DNA from: Desulfuromonadaceae bacterium
Lineage (GTDB): Bacteria; Desulfobacterota; Desulfuromonadia; Desulfuromonadales; Geopsychrobacteraceae
Assembly (NCBI GenBank): GCA_016744555.1
Contig: JADGED010000002.1
Span: 1 to 34,615 of the forward strand
Reading direction: 5' to 3'
DNA: 34,615 nucleotides
Below the pieces are notes generated by a model. It ran no database searches and was not told the DNA's origin. It was given only the letters and a program-made list of their open reading frames with translations. Position numbers and translations under genes: made by a program. Positions 9,136-18,726 of the stretch are shown here, piece by piece (the stretch's first letter is position 1; every line of letters starts with the position of its first letter).

Positions 9136-10106
9136 TCAAGGTTTTCCCCGATAATCGAATGGGAATGCAGATGTGCAGCAGCGGCCATCCGTTTTTCTAA
9201 TAATTCTTGGAACTCTCTAGCACTGTGGTACCCCATCCCTTTCAACAATTGGTTCCGCGCAGCAACCTCTATTATTGTCCCCATATTTCGACCGGGAGCA
9301 ACAGGGATTTGGGCAAATGGCAATTCAACACCATGAAGATTATAGGTATGATCTTCCAACCCCAAACGGTCATACTCTTTGCCGTGCTCCCACTTCACTA
9401 GTTCAATAACCAAATCGATTTTCTTACGCTCACGGATGGCAGCAACCCCAAACAAATGCTTGATATTAAGAATCCCCAAGCCCCTAATTTCCATATGATA
9501 ATGAAGCAGATCCATCCCTTCGCCAAAAACTACCGATGGTAATTTAAAGCGGACTTTTATAATATCATCTGCAACTAACCGATAACCACGGAGAATCAAA
9601 TCGAGAGCACATTCACTCTTCCCTACCCCACTTTTGCCTTGCAGTAAAACACCAATACCAAGAATATCCATCAACACCCCATGGAGGGTCGATGTAGGCA
9701 ACAAACGTTCCTCTAAAAAACGGGTGATGAGAGATATAAAGCTTGAACTCAGATGTGTAGTTCGTAGCAACGGGATATTACACGCTTCGGTCTGTGCGAC
9801 TAAGTAATCAGGTGCTGGTTGGTTTTTTGTAATAATTAAACAGGAAAGATTGCTACTGCAGAGTGTCCTAACTTTTTCAATGGCATCTAAAGTTGGCACC
9901 GTACCTAAATAATTTAATTCTGTTGCACCGATTATCTGGATCCTATCGGGGTGTAGACTATCGACATATCCAGCTAAAGCAAGTCCAGGCTTTTGTATTC
10001 TGGGAACCGAAATTGAACGCGACAAACCACCAGCACCAGAAAGTATTTCCAAATCCAGTCCAGCTTCTTTTTCGTCAAGAATTTCTTGGATAGTAAGTTT
10101 CACCAT
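9132..10106 (-). CDS. hprK: HPr kinase/phosphorylase
   Basis: HprK/P phosphorylates and dephosphorylates HPr on Ser46 in response to metabolite levels. With the start at ATG 10106 it has 324 residues. The N-terminal domain occupies about 1-130, the catalytic His follows in STLHGVLMDILG (about residue 142), the Walker A GKSGVGKS is at about 157-164, and the signature MEIRGLGILNIKHLFG follows. A GAGGG box lies eight bases before this ATG. The longer frame from TTG 10121 would begin right at that box and is rejected. It overlaps rapZ by four bases. Because ptsH here carries Ser46, the kinase has its substrate in the same block. Confidence 0.96.
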   Translation of the reverse strand: MVKLTIQEILDEKEAGLDLEILSGAGGLSRSISVPRIQKPGLALAGYVDSLHPDRIQIIGATELNYLGTVPTLDAIEKVRTLCSSNLSCLIITKNQPAPDYLVAQTEACNIPLLRTTHLSSSFISLITRFLEERLLPTSTLHGVLMDILGIGVLLQGKSGVGKSECALDLILRGYRLVADDIIKVRFKLPSVVFGEGMDLLHYHMEIRGLGILNIKHLFGVAAIRERKKIDLVIELVKWEHGKEYDRLGLEDHTYNLHGVELPFAQIPVAPGRNMGTIIEVAARNQLLKGMGYHSAREFQELLEKRMAAAAHLHSHSIIGENLE

Positions 10107-10168
10107 AGTACCAACCCTCAATTATCTCACTGCCATACCAGACCAAGACAAAACACTAAAAACCGGGA

Positions 10169-10624
10169 TTACCCCTCTTCTTCAGAAACAATTTGATAAA
10201 TAGCTTGCGGGTCAGCTGCATCTAGCAACTTTTTTCTTACCGCCGCATCTTTAAGAAGTTTTGATATCCTAGCCAAAGTCTTAAGGTGGACACCTACCGA
10301 CTCTTCAGGAGCGATCAGCAAAAAGAACAAGTACGCTGGTTGCCCATCCATTGATTCAAAATCAACTCCTGTGTGACTCCGCCCAAACACCAATTTCAAC
10401 TCAGGAATACCAGCTAACTTGCCGTGTGGGATTGCTACCCCATCACCAATCCCGGTACTACCAAGCTTTTCCCGTTCTTGCAGAACAGCAATCACCGAGC
10501 CCCGGTCAAGAGATGGTTCACATGAGATTAATGCATCGGTGAGTTCTGCCAAGGCTTTTTCTTTATCTTTTGCCTGCAGATCAGCGACGATAGCTTCCGG
10601 ATTCAACAGTTCAGAAATTTTCAT
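10169..10624 (-). CDS. ptsN: PTS EIIA-Ntr (nitrogen-type regulatory EIIA)
   Basis: PtsN is a fructose-type EIIA domain that acts as a regulator instead of a transporter subunit. The phospho-acceptor is His67 in GVAIPHGKL. Other family marks are REKLGSTGIGDG and FFLLIAPEESVGVHLKTLA. The start at ATG 10624 gives the usual MKISELLNPE N-terminus and 151 residues. The frame from TTG 10681 would run through the terminator stem and is rejected. It lies 62 bp before hprK and 35 bases after a hairpin that follows hpf, so its expression may depend on read-through. Confidence 0.95.
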   Translation of the reverse strand: MKISELLNPEAIVADLQAKDKEKALAELTDALISCEPSLDRGSVIAVLQEREKLGSTGIGDGVAIPHGKLAGIPELKLVFGRSHTGVDFESMDGQPAYLFFLLIAPEESVGVHLKTLARISKLLKDAAVRKKLLDAADPQAIYQIVSEEEG

Positions 10625-10659
10625 AATCACATTCTTATTTATGTCAGAAATAAATAAAT

Positions 10660-10692
10660 GCGGGTCTTTTTTGAACACCAAAAAAGACCCGC
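10660..10692 (-). terminator. Strong hairpin terminator/attenuator between hpf and ptsN
   Basis: A perfect 13-bp stem (GCGGGTCTTTTTT at 10660-10672, AAAAAAGACCCGC at 10680-10692) encloses a seven-base loop. On the - strand it begins 11 bases after the hpf stop and is followed by ATTTATTTATTT. This has the form of a rho-independent terminator inside an otherwise packed gene block. The only gap between it and ptsN is 35 bases. Confidence 0.82.
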
Positions 10693-10703
10693 GTCATAAG
10701 CAG

Positions 10704-11252
10704 TTAACTTCCCTGCGGTACTATTAATCCGTAGTTACCATCCTTACGGCGATAAACTACATTCATCTCTTCGGTGCGATCATCGGTAAAAGCTAGAAAA
10801 TCTTTATGCAACAAATCCATCTGCATTACCGCCTCTTCAACCGACATCGGCTTTACAAAAAAGGAGTGGCTCCGAACAATTTCTGGTTCATCACTACCAG
10901 CGTCAACACTTTCGGCGGAAAAAATGGTCTTTTCAATCCGACGATTACCGCCAGATCCACCTTTATGTTTTTTCAATTTATCTTTATATTTTTTTAGCTG
11001 CCGCTCTATTTTATCTACCATTAAATCGATAGCAGCATACATATCTTCTTTGGTCTCAGTGCTTTTCATGGTCAATCCCTTAGCGACCATAATTACTTCA
11101 GCACGATGATTGATCTTTTTTTGTACCGACAAAACTACTTGAGCATCAATTGGCTCGTCGATATATTTTTTTACTCTGGTCAGTTTCTCTTCCACATAAC
11201 TACGAACAGCAGCACTACTCTCCATATGACGGAAGGTAACGGCAATTTGCAT
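10704..11252 (-). CDS. hpf: Ribosome hibernation promoting factor, long form
   Basis: HPF binds the small ribosomal subunit and drives ribosome dimerisation in stationary phase. The N-terminal domain (about 1-100) carries the MQIAVTFRHMESSAAVRSY start and a basic Lys-rich end. After a linker, a C-terminal domain (about 125-182, with VRSHSFFVKPMSVEEAVMQM) marks the long form, which can form 100S dimers by itself. The start at ATG 11252 has a strong AAGGAGG box at 11260-11266 with seven-base spacing. It follows rpoN, as in many Proteobacteria, and is ended by the hairpin at 10660-10692. A hairpin in its leader and a perfect -10 box upstream suggest separate control. Confidence 0.95.
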   Translation of the reverse strand: MQIAVTFRHMESSAAVRSYVEEKLTRVKKYIDEPIDAQVVLSVQKKINHRAEVIMVAKGLTMKSTETKEDMYAAIDLMVDKIERQLKKYKDKLKKHKGGSGGNRRIEKTIFSAESVDAGSDEPEIVRSHSFFVKPMSVEEAVMQMDLLHKDFLAFTDDRTEEMNVVYRRKDGNYGLIVPQGS

Positions 11253-11259
11253 AGATAAA

Positions 11260-11266
11260 CCTCCTT
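11260..11266 (-). promoter_or_regulatory. hpf ribosome binding site
   Basis: The - strand reads AAGGAGG followed by seven bases and ATG. It fixes the hpf start at 11252 and rejects a seven-codon longer frame. Confidence 0.85.
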
Positions 11267-11273
11267 GATTCAT

Positions 11274-11294
11274 CAGGTTCCGGCATGGAACCTG
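11274..11294 (-). promoter_or_regulatory. Leader hairpin upstream of hpf
   Basis: A perfect 8-bp inverted repeat, CAGGTTCC and GGAACCTG around a five-base loop, sits seven bases upstream of the hpf ribosome binding site and downstream of the putative -10 box. It would form a hairpin in the hpf 5' leader. There is no U-run after it on the - strand, so it is not a classical terminator for rpoN. A protein-binding palindrome is an alternative reading. Confidence 0.45.
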
Positions 11295-11303
11295 GATTGT
11301 TTA

Positions 11304-11309
11304 ATTATA
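11304..11309 (-). promoter_or_regulatory. Candidate -10 box of an hpf promoter
   Basis: The - strand reads TATAAT, a perfect sigma-70-type -10 hexamer, 52 bases before the hpf start and inside the rpoN-hpf gap. No good -35 match lies 16-18 bases upstream, so an activator or a different sigma factor may be involved, or the match may be chance in AT-rich DNA. Confidence 0.4.
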
Positions 11310-11355
11310 ACGTAAGTTTGTTCCATATGCACCAGTTGCTTAACTACAGACAAGA

Positions 11356-12807
11356 TTAAAATAACCGTTTTCTCTCCGTTGACGACCCCAATCCTAACAT
11401 TTCACGATATTTTGTTACCGTCCGACGGGCGATATTAATGTCTTGTTCCGCTAGCAGAGTAACAATCTTTTGATCAGAATAGGGTTTTTTCGGGTCCTCA
11501 GCGGCAACTATTTCCTTAATTCTACTTTTAACACTTTCTGACGCTATAGCATCACCATCAGCTGTATTAATACCACTATTAAAGAAATACTTGAGTTCAA
11601 ATAACCCTTGCGGGGTCTGTACATATTTGTTGGTTGTAACCCGACTAACGGTTGATTCGTGCATTTCAATGTCATCGGCAACATCACGCAAAACCAAAGG
11701 TTTCAAATGTTCAATGCCATGATCGAAAAATTCTCGCTGAAATTTAACAATACTTTTAGTAACTTTATAAATTGTACGCTGGCGCTGATGAATACTTTTA
11801 ATTAACCATACGGCACTACGCATTTTATCTTGGATATATTCTCCAGCCTTCTTATCTACACCTTTATTGTCGGTCAAAGCATTACGATAAAAAGAATTAA
11901 TCCGCAAGCTAGGCAAGCCATCATCATTTTGGGTGACTTCATACTCATTGCCAACTTTACGCACAAAAATATCTGGGGTTATATAATGCGCATCCTCTTC
12001 GTTATAAGCACGTCCAGGTCTGGGATCAAGCTCAGAAATAAACTTTGCTGCCTCCAAAACGTCATCCAAGGATATTTTCTCCCCCTTAGCTATAACGTTG
12101 TACTTTCGCCCTTCAAGCTCGTGCAGATAGTCACGTAAAATTGTTGCTGCTAATGAATCAGACAGCTCCAAACGCTGCAATTGCAGTAGCAGACATTCCT
12201 GTAGGTCTTTGCTCGCAACGCCAGGCGGGTCAAACTGCTGCACTCGAGCTAAAACATCCTCAAACAGAGCGATATCGTACTCTGACTGCGTCGACATATC
12301 GTCAAGGCTGGCTCGAAGGTAGCCAATTTCATCTAAATTCCCAATAATTTCAGCAGCAACATGTTGCTCTGTAGAAGTAAATGAAGAGAGCCTTAATTGC
12401 CACATCATGTGGTCGTACAGCTTCTCTTTTTTAGTTAGTAAACTCTCAAAAGAAGGGCGATCTTCTTGGCTTTCATAGTTATTGCGGCTATCACTACTAT
12501 TTAAGCTATAGCCCTCAAGATATGTCTGCCAATCAATATCTTCCATCCCTTCCGATTCACCCTTAACTTCTTGCTCTGGAGCAGCGGGAGAATCGGTAGA
12601 AGTTTCTGCGATACTGGCAGGGGCATCAATTGGCTCGTCTTTTGTTTCGACCACCTCTTCGAGCAAAGGATTTTCGGTTAGCTCTTCAGTAACAACTTCG
12701 GCTAACTCCATACGCGACAGTTGCAATAACTTGATTGCCTGCTGTAGCTGTGGAGTCATTACCAGTTGTTGACTAAGTTTTACCTGTAACCGAAGATCAA
12801 GAGCCAT
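11356..12807 (-). CDS. rpoN: RNA polymerase sigma-54 factor
   Basis: RpoN directs RNA polymerase to -24/-12 promoters that need an enhancer-binding ATPase. Region I, with LSQQLVMTPQLQQAIKLLQL, covers the first 50 residues. An acidic region II follows (about 50-120), then the core-binding region, a helix-turn-helix (MHESTVSRVTTNKYVQTP), and the RpoN box ARRTVTKYRE near the C-terminus. Length is normal (483 residues). It sits 32 bp after lptB, in the conserved lptB-rpoN-hpf-ptsN order. The ribosome binding site is weak. Confidence 0.97.
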   Translation of the reverse strand: MALDLRLQVKLSQQLVMTPQLQQAIKLLQLSRMELAEVVTEELTENPLLEEVVETKDEPIDAPASIAETSTDSPAAPEQEVKGESEGMEDIDWQTYLEGYSLNSSDSRNNYESQEDRPSFESLLTKKEKLYDHMMWQLRLSSFTSTEQHVAAEIIGNLDEIGYLRASLDDMSTQSEYDIALFEDVLARVQQFDPPGVASKDLQECLLLQLQRLELSDSLAATILRDYLHELEGRKYNVIAKGEKISLDDVLEAAKFISELDPRPGRAYNEEDAHYITPDIFVRKVGNEYEVTQNDDGLPSLRINSFYRNALTDNKGVDKKAGEYIQDKMRSAVWLIKSIHQRQRTIYKVTKSIVKFQREFFDHGIEHLKPLVLRDVADDIEMHESTVSRVTTNKYVQTPQGLFELKYFFNSGINTADGDAIASESVKSRIKEIVAAEDPKKPYSDQKIVTLLAEQDINIARRTVTKYREMLGLGSSTERKRLF

Positions 12808-12839
12808 ATAATTATTAATCCCAATAGCAGTGAAACTGC

Positions 12840-13565
12840 TTAAAGTCTAAATTTTTCTCCCAAATAAATTTCCCGTGCGACTGGACTGGCGGCAATTTCT
12901 TCCGGAGTCCCAAATTCAAGCAATTCACCGCGGTTCAAAATATATGCACAATCACAGACACCTAGAGTCTCACGAACATTATGGTCGGAAATCAATATAC
13001 CTATGCCGCGTTCCTTAAGCTGCGAAATTATATTTTGAATATCTATAACTGCGATTGGATCTATCCCAGCAAAGGGTTCATCAAGTAATAAGAATGCCGG
13101 ATCAAGAACTAGAGAACGGGCAATTTCAACTCGCCTTCGCTCTCCCCCAGAGAGGGCATAGCCTTTTGAATCCCTTATGTGGGTAATATTCAGATCATTC
13201 AACAGCTGTTCCAACTGCTGTTGCTGCTCACCCTTGGTTAGCTTCAAGGTTTCGATAATTGCCAGTAAATTTTCAGCAACCGTTAATTTTCTAAATACTG
13301 AAGCCTCCTGCGGCAAGTATGATATTCCGGACCTAGCCCGCAAATACATGGGTAGATCAGTGATATCTTCATCATCCAGCAACACCCGCCCCTGGTCAGG
13401 CGTTGCCAAGCCCACAACCATGTAAAAACTAGTAGTTTTTCCAGCCCCATTGGGACCAAGCAAACCAACCACTTGACCAGAAGACACTTCAAGGTTAACC
13501 CCTGAAACAACTTCACGCCCAGCATAAACTTTATGCAAATTGGTTGCTTTAAGAACTTTACTCAC
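12840..13565 (-). CDS. lptB: LPS export ABC transporter ATPase LptB
   Basis: LptB powers lipopolysaccharide extraction from the inner membrane together with LptF and LptG, which are not in this window. The ATP-binding motifs are complete: Walker [10 protein letters not shown], the signature [15 protein letters not shown] and Walker [16 protein letters not shown]. The 241-residue length is typical. It starts with GTG at 13565, whose first base is shared with the lptA stop (TAGTG), a coupled junction. Context (kdsA/D/C, lptC, lptA) supports the LPS role over other branched-chain-type ATPases. Confidence 0.96.
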   Translation of the reverse strand: MSKVLKATNLHKVYAGREVVSGVNLEVSSGQVVGLLGPNGAGKTTSFYMVVGLATPDQGRVLLDDEDITDLPMYLRARSGISYLPQEASVFRKLTVAENLLAIIETLKLTKGEQQQQLEQLLNDLNITHIRDSKGYALSGGERRRVEIARSLVLDPAFLLLDEPFAGIDPIAVIDIQNIISQLKERGIGILISDHNVRETLGVCDCAYILNRGELLEFGTPEEIAASPVAREIYLGEKFRL

Positions 13566-14071
13566 TACTGTCCCATTTGTTGTGCAGGAATGATAACCGC
13601 TTTAACTCTACCAGTTTTTGAACTTTTAATAACACTTCTATTCTCTTGCAAATAGAGAGTTATCTCTTCACCAGTTATTTTATTTTGCCCTTGAACTACC
13701 ACAGCATTGCCAACCAAAACTAAACGCTCGTCAACTTGATAATAAATTGCCTTTGTCGAGGTTGCAATGCGATCTAGATACGTTACCCGCACCCCTCCAT
13801 CCGCGACTAACCGTTCAACTTCATCTTGTTCTTGCTGCAAAAACATATTTAAAGTTGCCGCAGTCATAGTCATCTCGCCCTGCACCACAACAACATCACC
13901 AGTAAAAATCGATCGCCTTTGCTCTTGTAGTACTTCCAGCTGTTTAGCAGTAACCTCAACTGGTTGCTTGCTATCATATTTGGGGACAGAAGCAGCTGTC
14001 GTTGGCTCTGCCGCCAAACAACAAAGAGGCAAAAATAACAGTGCAATAAACAACAATAATACTCTCAACAT
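13565..14071 (-). CDS. lptA: LPS transport periplasmic protein LptA
   Basis: LptA is the periplasmic bridge protein of LPS export. The 168-residue product starts with a Sec signal peptide (hydrophobic core [13 protein letters not shown], likely cleavage after CLAA). It continues with an OstA/LptA fold, recognisable from [27 protein letters not shown] and [18 protein letters not shown]. The ATG at 14071 directly follows the lptC stop. Since two Cys lie just before the expected cleavage site, a lipoprotein reading is possible but no good lipobox is seen. Confidence 0.92.
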   Translation of the reverse strand: MLRVLLLFIALLFLPLCCLAAEPTTAASVPKYDSKQPVEVTAKQLEVLQEQRRSIFTGDVVVVQGEMTMTAATLNMFLQQEQDEVERLVADGGVRVTYLDRIATSTKAIYYQVDERLVLVGNAVVVQGQNKITGEEITLYLQENRSVIKSSKTGRVKAVIIPAQQMGQ

Positions 14072-14641
14072 CTACTGATTCTCCCTGCCAGATGGATACA
14101 ATACGAGCCTTACTTGCTTTTTTAGCAACAACCGGCCTTTATCAATTTCGACTACCATTCCTACCCCAGTCAATTCAAACCTGGGTGAGCGTATCAGAAC
14201 ATTTTTTTCACTACTTATTTGCCGGATATTATCATCATAATGGAGCCGATCAGTAAATAATTGTTCGCCATTTGTAGCGGTTATCACAACATTGTCCCAA
14301 AGATCAACTTGGCGAGTATCCTGCTCCAGTTGCCCCTTATCAGCCTGCAGGACAACCGCATCAAACTTTTCTGTTTTAAACAACTGTAATTTAACCGTAT
14401 CTAGCTTGGCCAAGTTACGGTCACGTATGTATTCAGCCTTATCAGCATCAAGAGTCCAACTTCGCTGCCCATTTTCATTTTGCGTATAGTGCAAGTCCTG
14501 CAATGCAAGTTCAACATCGTCAGGCAGCAAATTTAAAATTTCCTCCGGCGCCAACTGTTGCATATTGCGATAAATCACTGTCGTCACAATAACAACAGAA
14601 ACAATGATTATAAATGCCAATATACGTCGAAAATTAAGCAT
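14072..14641 (-). CDS. lptC: LPS export protein LptC
   Basis: LptC anchors the periplasmic bridge to the inner-membrane LPS exporter. An N-terminal membrane helix (ILAFIIIVSVVIVTTVIY) is followed by a periplasmic beta-jellyroll-type domain with repeats such as WTLDADKAEYI and LFTDRLHYDDNIRQI. The start at ATG 14641 overlaps the kdsC stop (TGATG); a TTG one codon upstream is also possible. The family is low in sequence conservation, and the call rests on topology, length (about 189) and its place between kdsC and lptA. Confidence 0.88.
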   Translation of the reverse strand: MLNFRRILAFIIIVSVVIVTTVIYRNMQQLAPEEILNLLPDDVELALQDLHYTQNENGQRSWTLDADKAEYIRDRNLAKLDTVKLQLFKTEKFDAVVLQADKGQLEQDTRQVDLWDNVVITATNGEQLFTDRLHYDDNIRQISSEKNVLIRSPRFELTGVGMVVEIDKGRLLLKKQVRLVLYPSGRENQ

Positions 14642-15168
14642 CAATCGTCTTCAGCAACAAAATATCTCTTGGTCAATTCGTCCCATTGCCCGGAAGCATG
14701 TACCAAGAGATCACAGATTTCTCTAACCGCACCGCGTCCACCGCAACGCTGGGTAACATAATCGACAAATGGAGCCACATCGGGAACAGCATCAGCTACC
14801 GTTGCACTAAATCCAACCCGGCGCAAAATCGGCAAATCAACAACATCATCTCCAACATAAGCTACCTGTTCGTCGGTTAAACCTTCTTGTGCTAAAATTT
14901 CAAAGTAAGGCTCTAGCTTTTTCAGTGCCCCTTGATAGAGAATTTCAATCCCTAGCTCAGCAGCTCGACGACTAACAACCGTTGATGATCGACCAGTAAT
15001 AATTCCAACCTTAATCCCCGCACGCTGAATTAGCTTCAAGCCGTGGCCATCCTTAACATCAAAGGCTTTCAATTCATTCCCTTCGGCATCGTAAATTATC
15101 CGGCCATCGGTCAAAACACCATCGACATCAAGAAGCAATAATTTGATTTTTGCTAGTTTTTTATCCAT
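14641..15168 (-). CDS. kdsC: 3-deoxy-D-manno-octulosonate 8-phosphate phosphatase
   Basis: KdsC is a HAD phosphatase that releases Kdo from Kdo-8-phosphate. The nucleophile motif LLLDVDGVLTDG is near the N-terminus, motif II is in GIITGRSS, and the acidic motif III is YVGDDVVDLPIL. There is no large cap domain, as in tetrameric KdsC, and the 175-residue length fits. ATG 15168 overlaps the kdsD stop (TGATG); a TTG one codon earlier is rejected in favour of the ATG. The neighbouring kdsD, kdsA and kdsB complete the Kdo pathway. Confidence 0.95.
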   Translation of the reverse strand: MDKKLAKIKLLLLDVDGVLTDGRIIYDAEGNELKAFDVKDGHGLKLIQRAGIKVGIITGRSSTVVSRRAAELGIEILYQGALKKLEPYFEILAQEGLTDEQVAYVGDDVVDLPILRRVGFSATVADAVPDVAPFVDYVTQRCGGRGAVREICDLLVHASGQWDELTKRYFVAEDD

Positions 15169-16130
15169 CAAACAACTCCAGATTTTAGCAGATCATGAAG
15201 ATGGACAATACCAACTGGTATCGTGCTCTCCTCATCGGCAAAAACAAACAATGAGGTAATAGAATGGGTTTCCATGATTTGCAAAGCTTTAGCCGCCAGG
15301 TTATGCCGCAGTATCCGTTTAGGTGCAGTGGACATCACCTGTTTAATTGGCTGCTGTAAGCTTTCCAAACCTTGACCCATTATCCGCCGTAAATCACCAT
15401 CGGTAAAAACACCAAGAAGTTCGCCTTGGGCGGCGGCAACACCAGTAACTCCGAGTTTTTTACTAGTTATTTCGAACAAAGCCTCACGCAAAAGTGTCTC
15501 TGGGGCAACCATTGGGATTTCATCACCAACGTGCATTAAATCTTCGACCCGTAGTAATAATTTTTTCCCCAAAGCACCGCCAGGATGAAACATAGCAAAA
15601 TCTTCTGCTTTAAATCCCCGTTCTTCAAGTAAAACAACAGCTAAAGCATCACCCATGGCTAACGTAGCAGTAGTACTTGCCGTCGGCGCTAAACCTAACG
15701 GGCACGCCTCCTCGGCAACACTAACATCAAGATGGACATCACCCGCAATTGCCAACGTACTTTGCGGATTCCCCGACACAGCTATCAGCGGCAATCCCAT
15801 CCGCTTAATCACGGGCAATATTCTGCAAACCTCTTCTGTTTCACCTGAGTAAGATGCTGCGACGACAACATCGCCACGAGATAACATACCAAGGTCACCA
15901 TGAATACCTTCAGCAGGGTGGAGAAAAAAGGTCGGAGTCCCGGTGGATGCCATGGTTGCCGCAATTTTCTGACAAATCAAACCAGACTTTCCCATCCCCG
16001 TTACGACTACTTTGCCTTCACAGGCAATTATCATTTTCACCGCTTGGCAAAAATCGTCGTCAAGGCGCGACTGAAGAGCTAATACCGCATCAGCTTCAAT
16101 CTGCAATACTCGCTTTGCAACTTCAATCAT
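15168..16130 (-). CDS. kdsD: Arabinose-5-phosphate isomerase
   Basis: KdsD converts ribulose 5-phosphate to arabinose 5-phosphate, the first step of Kdo synthesis. The N-terminal SIS domain (about 35-170) has VVVTGMGKSGLICQKIAAT, the FFLHPAEGIHGDLGM segment and AASYSGETEEV. A linker with HPGGALGKKLL leads to two CBS domains (about 200-318), which often bind nucleotides. The ATG at 16130 overlaps the kdsA stop (TAATG). Length (320) is standard. Confidence 0.96.
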   Translation of the reverse strand: MIEVAKRVLQIEADAVLALQSRLDDDFCQAVKMIIACEGKVVVTGMGKSGLICQKIAATMASTGTPTFFLHPAEGIHGDLGMLSRGDVVVAASYSGETEEVCRILPVIKRMGLPLIAVSGNPQSTLAIAGDVHLDVSVAEEACPLGLAPTASTTATLAMGDALAVVLLEERGFKAEDFAMFHPGGALGKKLLLRVEDLMHVGDEIPMVAPETLLREALFEITSKKLGVTGVAAAQGELLGVFTDGDLRRIMGQGLESLQQPIKQVMSTAPKRILRHNLAAKALQIMETHSITSLFVFADEESTIPVGIVHLHDLLKSGVV

Positions 16131-16969
16131 TAGCTTAAACTCCCAGCATCACCTTGCTTAAAAGTGGCATCAAAGTCGAGAATTTGCTGTAACAAGGCTT
16201 TAACTTGTGACAAAGGCAAAGAGTTAGCTCCATCGCACAATGCCTTATCGGGATTTTCGTGAACCTCCCAAAATAAACCATCAATGCCAGTTGCCGCAGC
16301 TGCCCTCGATAAAGCCCCAACATATTGCCGCTGACCTGAAGATGATCCACCAGCACCACCGGGCAATTGCACCGAATGGGTTGCATCAAACACTACCGGG
16401 TAGCCAAGTTCACGCATAATGACTAGCGAACGCATATCAACTACAAGATTGTTATAGCCAAAAGTAACGCCACGCTCGGTCAGTAAAATATTTTTGTTAC
16501 CGGTCGAAGCAATCTTGTTAACCCCATGCTCAATATCCCAAGGAGCGAGAAATTGTCCTTTTTTTAAATTAATTGCCTTACCACTATTACCAGCAGCAAC
16601 TAAAAGGTCGGTTTGTCGACTCAAAAATGCCGGAATCTGTAAGACATCTAAAACTTCTGCGGCAGCCTCAATCTGGCTAACGTCGTGAATATCAGAGATA
16701 ATAGGCAGTTCAAATTCTCTTTTGATCCGCTCTAGTAGGCGCAGCCCACGATCCATTCCCAAACCTCGAAAAGAGGTTACGGAAGTGCGATTAGCCTTAT
16801 CGTAAGAAGCCTTAAAAATAAGTTCACAGTTGAGCTCAGTAGCGATTTCCTTTAATCCGTCTGCTATTCGCAGCGTTAAATCTTCATCTTCAATTGCGCA
16901 CGGGCCCGCAATCAAAACAAGTTGCTTAGAACCACCAAAGCTGGTCGAACCAACCTCCACTTGAGACAT
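16130..16969 (-). CDS. kdsA: 3-deoxy-D-manno-octulosonate 8-phosphate synthase, metal-type
   Basis: KdsA condenses PEP with arabinose 5-phosphate. Signatures are LIAGPCAIE, FKASYDKANRTSVTSFRG, FLSRQTDLLVAAG, and FDATHSVQLPG. Cys24 in GPCAIE occupies the place of the metal-ligand Cys of metal-dependent enzymes such as that of Aquifex; the E. coli enzyme has Asn here. The His and Asp/Glu ligand regions, FWEVHENPDKALCDG included, are also present. The ATG at 16969 directly abuts the pyrG stop. Confidence 0.96.
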   Translation of the reverse strand: MSQVEVGSTSFGGSKQLVLIAGPCAIEDEDLTLRIADGLKEIATELNCELIFKASYDKANRTSVTSFRGLGMDRGLRLLERIKREFELPIISDIHDVSQIEAAAEVLDVLQIPAFLSRQTDLLVAAGNSGKAINLKKGQFLAPWDIEHGVNKIASTGNKNILLTERGVTFGYNNLVVDMRSLVIMRELGYPVVFDATHSVQLPGGAGGSSSGQRQYVGALSRAAAATGIDGLFWEVHENPDKALCDGANSLPLSQVKALLQQILDFDATFKQGDAGSLS

Positions 16970-18574
<1,605 letters not shown>

Positions 18575-18726
18575 TTATCTAGTCCATCCTTATTCAAAAA
18601 CTATGACGTTAATTGTTGCCAATACTAACAACCCTAAAAGAAGATACTACACAGATTTTCAAGCGAAAGAAAGCCCGTTATGCAAAAAACCATCCACATC
18701 AACAAAAAAGAAACAAACTGCCGATA

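Noticed and set aside
10107-10121. Five-codon extension of hprK from TTG 10121
   Set aside because: The GAGGG box that serves ATG 10106 would overlap the extension start.
10625-10681. N-terminal extension of ptsN from TTG 10681
   Set aside because: It would translate the hairpin terminator, and ATG 10624 gives the usual MKISELL start.
11274-11294. Reading the hpf leader palindrome as the rpoN terminator
   Set aside because: No T-run follows it on the - strand, and the hpf ribosome binding site starts a few bases later.
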